From positions 1 to 11,254 of the forward strand of contig JANRKT010000403.1 of NCBI GenBank assembly GCA_033763355.1: a stretch of 11,254 bases of DNA, written 5' to 3'. The notes beneath the pieces are model-generated. The model was given only the letters and a program-made list of their open reading frames with translations. It searched no databases and was not told the origin of the DNA. Below, piece by piece: positions 5,898-11,254 of the stretch. A program made the position numbers and the translations under genes. The first letter of the stretch is position 1; every line of letters starts with the position of its first letter. This stretch comes from JANRKT01 sp033763355. Lineage in GTDB: Bacteria > Bacteroidota > Bacteroidia > Chitinophagales > Chitinophagaceae.

Positions 5898-7427
5898 TTA
5901 CCAGCGTTGCCCGCTGCTGTTTAATTTATATCTTACTCCCAGTTGCAGGCCATATGAACTGATGTTTTGCCTGAAAGGGGCATCAGTTACAGCATGGTTC
6001 TGCAGGTACCGCCTGTACCAGGGTTCTGCAAAAACCTCCCACGTATCAGTAAATCTTTTTACAAAACTTACGCCTGCATATACCCCCACACCCATGGTTG
6101 TTTTGAGCTGGGTTTTAGGGTCCCTTATTGTTTGCGACATGGGTATTAATGTGGTATCCAGCATATCTCCCCGGTACCAGGACCGTACATTAAACAATAA
6201 ACCGCCCTGCACACCTACAGTAAAATCGGGGTTCCTTACTTCATAAGAAAGCAATAATGGGATGTCAATGTTGCGGTATGTGTTGTAAGTGCGTTTTACC
6301 CTTGTACCGGTTTGTTCTACATAAGAAGTATCTCTTACAACCAGGGTATCCCCCGGTCCACGTATAATGGTCCTGATAGTGATAACAGTGGTAATACGCT
6401 TTTCATTTTCATTGCGGTAATCAAACCTTTCATTGATTTGTGAGAAATGCAAACCGGTTTTTACCAGCCAGTCGCGGCTGATGTTTTTACTGAACCTTAC
6501 GCCGAATGTAAAGGACGGCAGCATCGTTTCGCTTGTGTCTTTGCGGTTTACAAAACCCAGTTTTGCAGAATTGTCCTGCAGGCGTTTTGAAGGAAGATCA
6601 AATGAACCGAAGGTTTCAACATACCAGTCATTTCTTACCGGCCCCCGGAAATCCGGGCAGCCGGGAAACCTGCATTGAGGAACAGTAAGGTGTATTTGCT
6701 GATCTGCTGACAGGAACATTTTTTTAAAGGCTTTGTTGAAATCCCAATTGCCGGAAAAATTTCCCGCAGCAGGGTCAACAGCAGCCAGTGACCAGGAACG
6801 AAGCCATGAATGGCTGCTGTTTTTCTTTTCCAACAGATCTATCAGCAAGGCATCATCGCTTTCATCATTGCTGTTAAAGTTTCTTTTGGTATTGTTGTTT
6901 TTCCTTTTTGTGTAGTTGCTGTTGTTTTTCTGAAAAGCTGATGGCCGGATGTAATTTTTTGCAGTAATATTACTTTTAGTTGTATTTGTAACAACATCAC
7001 CCGCTTCATTAACTGAGTTGCTTTTATTCTTGTTTTCTGAATTATGCTGAAGGGTGGCGGAATTTTTTTCTTCGGAAATATTATTGCTGTTATCGCCTGA
7101 TTGTTGTAAAGTTGTTTGTTCTGGTTCTTTCAGGTTTTGTTTTAATGAATGTGGTTCAACTTTAGTTCCTTCTTCAGGATTTATTTCGCTGCTGTTACCG
7201 GGCGTTATGGCGGCTACAGCATTTTCATGCTGCTGCGAAGGCTGCACGAAAATAAAATACCCTGCCCCGGCAAGGCCCAGCAATACGGGTAACAGGTACC
7301 ACCAGGCGAAAGGCCTTTTTTTGCGTTTTTGTCTTTCCCGGAAAATCCTTTCAAGTACTTCCCCGTTAACCGGAGAAGAGTAGGGTTCGAGGCGGTCCCG
7401 GAACATCTGGTCTGTATTGTTTTCCAT
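5898..7427 (-). CDS. Inner-membrane-anchored protein with C-terminal outer-membrane beta-barrel
   Basis: 509-aa protein with three distinct parts. Residues 1-39 are charged and cytosolic (RERQKRKKR just before the membrane), where an anti-sigma or sigma-interacting segment would sit. Residues 40-60 are one transmembrane helix. Residues about 61-205 are a low-complexity linker dominated by N, S, K, T and E. From about 265 to the end the sequence alternates polar and hydrophobic residues and has many aromatics, like a PorT/OmpA-type 8-10-stranded barrel (GVRFSKNISRDWLVKTGLHF, VFAEPWYRRYL, LQLGVRYKL), ending in Trp. The ATG overlaps the sigma-factor stop by one base (TAATG), implying translational coupling. 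Co-expression suggests it senses outer-membrane state and restrains the sigma factor; that is inference. Confidence 0.82.
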   Translation of the reverse strand: MENNTDQMFRDRLEPYSSPVNGEVLERIFRERQKRKKRPFAWWYLLPVLLGLAGAGYFIFVQPSQQHENAVAAITPGNSSEINPEEGTKVEPHSLKQNLKEPEQTTLQQSGDNSNNISEEKNSATLQHNSENKNKSNSVNEAGDVVTNTTKSNITAKNYIRPSAFQKNNSNYTKRKNNNTKRNFNSNDESDDALLIDLLEKKNSSHSWLRSWSLAAVDPAAGNFSGNWDFNKAFKKMFLSADQQIHLTVPQCRFPGCPDFRGPVRNDWYVETFGSFDLPSKRLQDNSAKLGFVNRKDTSETMLPSFTFGVRFSKNISRDWLVKTGLHFSQINERFDYRNENEKRITTVITIRTIIRGPGDTLVVRDTSYVEQTGTRVKRTYNTYRNIDIPLLLSYEVRNPDFTVGVQGGLLFNVRSWYRGDMLDTTLIPMSQTIRDPKTQLKTTMGVGVYAGVSFVKRFTDTWEVFAEPWYRRYLQNHAVTDAPFRQNISSYGLQLGVRYKLNSSGQRW

Positions 7428-7966
7428 TATGCCACCATTGCTTTATGACGTTCAATAATAAGTTTCTGCAACATGCGCCTGGCTTTGGCCAACTGGCTTC
7501 TTGATGTGCCTTCGTGTATGCCCATCATAGCGCCTATCTCTTCATGGCTGTAACCATCAATAACATAGAGGTTAAAAACCATTCTGTAGCCATCCGGTAA
7601 AGTCTGTATTAACCTGAGTATTTCTTCTTCGCCAAGGTGCGAATAAATGCCGGCATCATAGGACGGGGATTCCATTACCCTTTCATCTACTTCTTTAAAA
7701 TGTATCTTCTTTTTTTTGCAATGCCGTATGGCGGTGTTGATTACTATCCTTCTCATCCATCCTTCCAGCGGGCATTCAAAACGAAACTGGTCAAGGTTGT
7801 TAAAAATCCTGATGAAAGCTTCCTGTAAAATATCTTCCGCTTCACTGGTATCATTGGTATATCTCCTGCAAATAGTCATCAGCCTGCCAGCGTGGTTCTG
7901 GAAAAGCATACGCTGGCAACTGCGGTCTTCGCTGATACAACCTCTAATCAATTCTTTTTCAGTCAA
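7427..7966 (-). CDS. ECF-type RNA polymerase sigma-70 factor
   Basis: 179-aa extracytoplasmic-function sigma factor. Region 2 spans about residues 19-85 and includes the core-binding segment DTSEAEDILQEAFIRIFNNLDQF, followed by the GWMRRIVINTAIRHCKKKK stretch. Region 4 spans about 110-168, with the helix-turn-helix GYSHEEIGAMMGIHEGTSRSQLAKARRML. Length and domain order are standard. The only start that keeps the usual N-terminus (EKELIRGCISEDRSCQ) is TTG at 7964-7966; the next in-frame ATG is residue 20, inside region 2. The stop overlaps the barrel-protein start by one base. It probably directs RNA polymerase to a small regulon, possibly including its own operon. A 117-bp gap to the ligase gene upstream leaves room for its own promoter, though none is obvious. 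Confidence 0.92.
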   Translation of the reverse strand: MTEKELIRGCISEDRSCQRMLFQNHAGRLMTICRRYTNDTSEAEDILQEAFIRIFNNLDQFRFECPLEGWMRRIVINTAIRHCKKKKIHFKEVDERVMESPSYDAGIYSHLGEEEILRLIQTLPDGYRMVFNLYVIDGYSHEEIGAMMGIHEGTSRSQLAKARRMLQKLIIERHKAMVA

Positions 7967-8076
7967 AACTGTCAGGGTTTCGGTTAATACGATTATTATG
8001 ATACAGTAAACGCAAAAAATGTTGCCTGAAGTACCCTGCGGGATAACTTGTACGAAAGTAAAATTAGATTTGGCTT

Positions 8077-8091
8077 GGCTTTGTTAAAGCC
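8077..8091. terminator. Short inverted repeat across the carboxylate-amine ligase stop codon
   Basis: GGCTTT (8077-8082) and AAAGCC (8086-8091) flank GTT, making a 6-bp hairpin that includes the TAA of the ligase gene (8084-8086, minus strand). The downstream minus-strand sequence is only weakly T-rich. It may reduce read-through into the sigma operon, but the evidence is thin. Confidence 0.25.
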
Positions 8092-9196
8092 TGGCAAGAA
8101 ACTGGTTATGAATGTAATCGGCTACACTTACAAGGTTTTTGGTTTGCTCGTAAATTTTAAGCTGCCTGTCGGCACCGGTGCCGTTGTCAAGCATTTTTTG
8201 AACGAGGCTAACGGCATGGCGGCTGCCGAGGTTGTCCACCACATCATCTATAAAATCAAGCAGTTCGTAAATCAATACCCTTGTATTTACTTCCTCTTCC
8301 TTCCCAAAATCAATCAGCCTTCCGTCAATGCCGTAGCGTGAGGCCCTCCATTTGTTTTCATTAACCAGTACACGGGGATAAATAATGAAATTGAGGTTTT
8401 GGGTGCGGAGTTTGTACAATTTGGCGGCAATGGCCTGGAAGATGGCTGCAATGGTAATCGTTTCATCTACCGTAAGGGGCACATCGCAAATGCGGAACTC
8501 CACTGTATTGAAGAAGGGGTGGACACGGAGGTCCCACCAGATTTTTTTGGCGTTATCGATACAATTGGTTTTAATCAGCAGGTTTACATAGTTTTCATAT
8601 GCACTGTAACTGTCAAAATAATCAGGTATGCCCGTACGCGGAAATTTATCAAATACTTTGGTGCGGAAAGATTTAAAACCTGTGAGCCTTCCTTCCCAAA
8701 AAGGGGAATTGGTACTTAATGCAAAAACATGCGGTAAAAAATACCTGGCTGAGTTGGCAATGTGAACTGCCATATCTTTATCGGGCATGCCCACATGCAC
8801 ATGCAGGCCAAAAATGAGGTTGCTGCGTGCAGCTTCCTGCATTTCATTTACAATTTCATGATAGCGGGGGTTTTCGGTGATCAACTGGCTTTCCCAGTGG
8901 CTGAAAGGATGGGTGCCTGCAGCGCCCATCCAAAAGCCCAAATCGCCTGCAATGCCCGAAATGGTATTGCGTAAAGTGGCTACGTCTTTGTATGCTTCTT
9001 CAATATCCTGGCAAATGTCAGTTCCCACTTCTACAACAGCCTGGTGCATTTCGGCTTTTACTTTATCCTTAATCACCTTCTGCCCTTCGATTACTATTTT
9101 CTGTTCATGGCTTTTCAATTCACGGGTTTGCGGATCCATAACCATGTACTCTTCCTCCACTCCAAGTGTGAAGTGCTTGTAACTGATGTTAGCCAT
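8084..9196 (-). CDS. Carboxylate-amine ligase, YbdK/GCS2 family
   Basis: ATP-dependent ligase of the glutamate-cysteine ligase type 2 family (COG2170, YbdK-like), which joins an amino-acid carboxylate to an amine and has weak gamma-glutamylcysteine synthetase activity in E. coli YbdK. At 370 aa it has the usual family length and motifs: FTLGVEEEYMV (residues 9-19), VEVGTDI (55-61), GLHVHVG (130-136), WDLRVHP (221-227), TVEFRICD (231-238, metal/ATP site) and NENKWRASRYG (279-289). Cytosolic; no signal. It starts at ATG 9196, eight bases after the stop of the ATP-grasp gene upstream, so the two are almost certainly co-transcribed. Together they repeat the two-step ligase logic of glutathione synthesis, but the true substrates are unknown. 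Confidence 0.92.
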   Translation of the reverse strand: MANISYKHFTLGVEEEYMVMDPQTRELKSHEQKIVIEGQKVIKDKVKAEMHQAVVEVGTDICQDIEEAYKDVATLRNTISGIAGDLGFWMGAAGTHPFSHWESQLITENPRYHEIVNEMQEAARSNLIFGLHVHVGMPDKDMAVHIANSARYFLPHVFALSTNSPFWEGRLTGFKSFRTKVFDKFPRTGIPDYFDSYSAYENYVNLLIKTNCIDNAKKIWWDLRVHPFFNTVEFRICDVPLTVDETITIAAIFQAIAAKLYKLRTQNLNFIIYPRVLVNENKWRASRYGIDGRLIDFGKEEEVNTRVLIYELLDFIDDVVDNLGSRHAVSLVQKMLDNGTGADRQLKIYEQTKNLVSVADYIHNQFLARL

Positions 9197-9204
9197 ATTG
9201 ATTT

Positions 9205-10212
9205 TTAAGCAGTCGTTTCAGTTTCTAAAATGCCGTTTGCTTTCAGTTGGCCGTTGCTGCCAACAAGCGGTACTTTATTGGCGCTGCGTTTAATGTATTC
9301 ACCCCATGTTAAATTATCCAGACCTTCCTGGTGTTCCAATGCCCTTTCAATGGCGTAATTGGCAGCAGTTTCAACAACCCAGTCAAAATTTTCCTGTCCA
9401 ACGCTCTGTACATCTGCATCAGGTGCAGGGTTACAGAAATCAATTGCGTAAGGAACACCGTTTCTCACTGCAAGCTCCACTGTATTGAAATCGTAACCGA
9501 GGTATTGGTTAATACGCAGTACAATGCTCTCCATCAGCTTCAGCTTTTCAGGAGTGGGTTTAAAATCGCTTACATAACGGAGGTGATGGGGATTGCGTGG
9601 CTCATAAGGCATGATGCGCACATATTTGCGGCCGATGCAATAGCAGCGGTAATATTCTTCAAATACAATTTCTTCCTGCAGCAGCATAACCAGCTGGCCG
9701 GTTTCTGCATGTTTCTCAAAAAACTCATCCATGTTCCGGAGCTTGTAAACATTCTTCCATCCGCCGCCTGCAAAGGGTTTCATGTATGCGGGAAAACCTA
9801 TATAATCAAATATCCCTTTCCAGTCAAGCGGGTATGCAAGGTTGCTGAAAGATTCATCTGATGTATCAGCCGGCAAATCCCTGGAAGGCAGAATAACTGT
9901 TTTGGGCACGGGGACGCCGATTTTTGTAGCCAGTGCGTTATTGAAAAATTTCTCATCAGCGCTCCACCAGAATGGATTATTGATTACGGCTGTTCCGCAT
10001 GAAGCTGCATTTTTAAGATAGGCCCTGTAAAAAGGAACATCCTGTGAGATGCGGTCAATGATAACAGCATATTCAGCAGAATCACCCTGAATTACTTTGT
10101 CAATACGTACGTGTTCTGCTATAATGCCCTGCACATTTTTACTGTTAACCCTTTCCACAAATGCAAACGGGAAGGATCTTTCTTTACCGAAAAGAATACC
10201 GATTTTTTTCAT
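9205..10212 (-). CDS. ATP-grasp ligase, RimK/GshB/Ddl-like
   Basis: 335-aa ATP-grasp enzyme expected to form an acyl-phosphate and couple it to an amine or amino acid in the cytosol. An N-terminal pre-ATP-grasp domain opens with MKKIGILFGKE and leads to FFNNALATKIGVPVPKTV (about 90-105). The ATP-grasp core includes YMKPFAGGGWKNVYKL (143-158, lysine plus glycine-rich loop), LLQEEIVFEEYYR (177-189), VELAVRNGVPYAIDFCNPAPD (245-265) with Glu246, Asp258 and Asn261 as likely metal ligands. ATG 10212 is chosen over a TTG at 10242 because the Rossmann-like first strand begins there. It is first in a tight pair with the YbdK-type ligase. The order GshB-like then GCS-like is the reverse of enzymatic order in glutathione synthesis. 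Which acid it activates cannot be told from sequence. Confidence 0.88.
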   Translation of the reverse strand: MKKIGILFGKERSFPFAFVERVNSKNVQGIIAEHVRIDKVIQGDSAEYAVIIDRISQDVPFYRAYLKNAASCGTAVINNPFWWSADEKFFNNALATKIGVPVPKTVILPSRDLPADTSDESFSNLAYPLDWKGIFDYIGFPAYMKPFAGGGWKNVYKLRNMDEFFEKHAETGQLVMLLQEEIVFEEYYRCYCIGRKYVRIMPYEPRNPHHLRYVSDFKPTPEKLKLMESIVLRINQYLGYDFNTVELAVRNGVPYAIDFCNPAPDADVQSVGQENFDWVVETAANYAIERALEHQEGLDNLTWGEYIKRSANKVPLVGSNGQLKANGILETETTA

Positions 10213-10344
10213 ACCAAATGGATTTGATGGTGACCAGATCAAATGGGTATCAACCAGGCAATTGGATCCATCTGATCATTAATTTTTTTCCCTTACTCTG
10301 CAGGCGATGCCCGATGCGCCTGTTGCTGTATTAAAATAAATAAG

Positions 10345-10363
10345 TATAACCAAACTGGTTATA
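10345..10363. promoter_or_regulatory. Operator-like palindrome TATAACCA-AAC-TGGTTATA
   Basis: Perfect 8-3-8 inverted repeat in the divergent region, about 133 bases from the ligase start and 250 from the esterase start. The size and symmetry suit a dimeric helix-turn-helix repressor such as a TetR- or MarR-like protein. No regulator gene lies in the window, so the binding protein is unknown. Confidence 0.45.
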
Positions 10364-10528
10364 AGAACTTTGCGGGTATCAGAGATTTTTCGCAGGAACT
10401 GCTTAGGGAAGCCGGGATTCTGGTATTCCAGGATGTGTTTGCAGGTCAGCAACCTGAAATTTTATACAATTTTACTGTATTAATAGCAGTTTATACCATG
10501 TTGATAACCAAATTTATTTTTTAAGTAC

Positions 10529-10590
10529 AAAAAAAGCAAAAAAGAGCCGGGGAATTTCACATATCCCCTTTACAAGGGCTTTGTTTTTTT
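10529..10590. terminator. A-tract / hairpin / T-tract, terminator-like
   Basis: Two A runs (10529-10535, 10538-10543) precede GCC-GGGGA (10546-10553), then TCCCC (10564-10568), an alternative stem CCCTT(TAC)AAGGG (10566-10578), GGC (10577-10579) and a T run (10584-10590). The layout is that of a weak bidirectional terminator, yet it sits between divergent genes immediately before the esterase promoter elements. It may insulate the esterase from upstream transcription. Confidence 0.4.
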
Positions 10591-10607
10591 GTTTTGCCCT
10601 ATATTTG
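10580..10607 (+). promoter_or_regulatory. Esterase promoter: TTTG - N16 - TATATTTG
   Basis: TATATTTG (10600-10607) fits the Bacteroidota -7 consensus TAnnTTTG exactly, with TTTG (10580-10583) upstream as a candidate -33 box. The 16-base spacing is a little short of the usual 19. The -7 box ends six bases before ATG 10614, so the message would be leaderless or nearly so. Confidence 0.5.
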
Positions 10608-10613
10608 ATTGAT

Positions 10614-11254
10614 ATGCATTCCGGAACCGTGTCAGCCATCCTCACTGAACATAAAGCAATTGAATCTGCCAGCCTTGAAAGGGACGTTAAAGTGGATTTT
10701 TACCTGCCTAAAAATGTTGAAAGGCCCGGTGAAATGGGTCTTTTGCTTATAAACGACGGGCAGGATATGGAAAAACTGGGGTTTGAGAATATATTAGAAA
10801 AATTGTACAGGCACGGGGCTATTCAACCTCTTTTGTGCGTGGGCATACATGCAGGTAAAGACAGGAAAATGGAATATGGCACTGCAGCTTTTACTGATTT
10901 TAAGGGCAGGGGGGCAAAGGCGGCGGCATATACCAGTTTTATTTTTGATGAACTTCTCCCCTTTATAAAAAAGGAATACAACATGCCCCATTTTAAGGAA
11001 AAATCTTTTGCGGGGTTTTCGCTTGGTGGTTTAATGGCGCTGGATATTGTATGGAACTACCCGCAGCAATTCAGTAAAGTTGGTGTATTCAGTGGTTCCT
11101 TGTGGTGGCGCAACAAGAGTTATGAAGAAGATTATAACGATGATACCGACCGCATCATGCATGCGCAGATCAGGAAAGGAAAGCATTATCCCTGGCTTAA
11201 ATTCTTTTTTCAATGCGGGTTATTTGATGAGAACAAGGACCGCAATAACAATGG
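10614..11254 (+). CDS. Alpha/beta esterase (Fes/esterase-D-like), 3' end missing
   Basis: 213 complete codons of a putative esterase of the Fes / COG2382-COG2819 type, running off the right edge. No signal peptide; cytosolic. The early strand-loop is LLLINDGQDMEKLGF (43-57), typical of this family ('..NDGQ...'). The nucleophile elbow is FAGFSLGGLMALDIVWNYP (132-150) with Ser136. CGLFDENKDRNNNG (201-214) matches the family's Asp-containing 'CG..DE..DRN' segment, with Asp205 as likely acid; the catalytic His would lie beyond the window. The start at ATG 10614 gives a complete family N-terminus and follows the promoter by six bases. The gene is divergent from the ligase pair and probably works with it, perhaps releasing or trimming an ester-linked product; that is inference. 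Confidence 0.87.
   Translation, partial: MHSGTVSAILTEHKAIESASLERDVKVDFYLPKNVERPGEMGLLLINDGQDMEKLGFENILEKLYRHGAIQPLLCVGIHAGKDRKMEYGTAAFTDFKGRGAKAAAYTSFIFDELLPFIKKEYNMPHFKEKSFAGFSLGGLMALDIVWNYPQQFSKVGVFSGSLWWRNKSYEEDYNDDTDRIMHAQIRKGKHYPWLKFFFQCGLFDENKDRNNN

Larger units (their letters stand above)
10213..10613. other. Divergent intergenic region between ligase operon and esterase
   Basis: About 400 bp without a confident gene. Contents: a near-repeat ATTTGAT / ATCAAAT (10222-10228 and 10238-10244) close to the ligase start; a 57-codon TTG-initiated frame on the minus strand (10279-10452) with one hydrophobic segment, overlapping a start-less frame on the plus strand that stops near 10522; an operator-like palindrome at 10345-10363; an A-tract / hairpin / T-tract at 10529-10590; and a promoter at 10580-10607 reading into the esterase. 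Confidence 0.6.

Noticed and set aside
7637..8009. Plus-strand frames antisense to the sigma factor
   Set aside because: They are shadows of a clear ECF sigma factor gene and have no domain features.
10274..10522. Plus-strand open frame of about 80 codons before the esterase
   Set aside because: It has no ATG or plausible start in its first two-thirds and overlaps an equally open frame on the other strand.

Overview
The window looks like a chromosome segment from a Bacteroidota bacterium, most likely a Chitinophagaceae-type organism. The basis is moderate GC, almost no Shine-Dalgarno sites, TAnnTTTG-type -7 promoter elements, SPII lipoproteins with short lipoboxes, an ECF sigma / membrane beta-barrel operon, and heptanucleotide tandem repeats between genes. 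This placement is inferred from style, not from a marker gene.

Layout, left to right: (1) the 5' end of a secreted protein on the minus strand (1-185), possibly DUF6807-like; (2) an AT-rich orphan membrane-anchored protein (373-945), followed by a roughly 430-bp gene-free stretch with a 75-bp degenerate palindrome; (3) a minus-strand pair, a class I glutamine amidotransferase (2735-3574) then a glutathionylspermidine-synthase-like ATP-grasp enzyme (1377-2576), separated by two back-to-back heptamer arrays; (4) a divergent plus-strand proline-iminopeptidase-like lipoprotein (3757-4812), with the palindrome AACTAC-N-GTAGTT on both sides and a perfect 12-bp stem after its stop; (5) a minus-strand operon of ECF sigma factor, inner-membrane-anchored outer-membrane beta-barrel protein and lipoprotein (7966 down to 4872); (6) a minus-strand pair, RimK/GshB-like ATP-grasp ligase (9205-10212) and YbdK-type carboxylate-amine ligase (8084-9196); (7) a roughly 400-bp divergent regulatory region and the start of a plus-strand alpha/beta esterase that runs off the right edge (10614-11254).

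The main biological story is that three amide-bond-forming ligases (COG2170 GCS2 type, RimK/GshB-like ATP-grasp, GSPS-like ATP-grasp), a GATase-fold amidotransferase or amidase, a lipoprotein aminopeptidase and an esterase lie within 10 kb. The logic parallels gamma-glutamylcysteine ligase, then glutathione synthetase, then glutathionylspermidine synthetase, but none of the enzymes looks like a classical member of those families. A plausible reading is a pathway for an undescribed small peptide or amide-conjugated metabolite. It is interrupted in this genome by a sigma / beta-barrel / lipoprotein signalling operon that may be unrelated. The substrates cannot be read from sequence.

Four genes have probable starts that differ from the longest open frame: 2576, 3574, 3757 and 10212. 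The sigma factor appears to use TTG.
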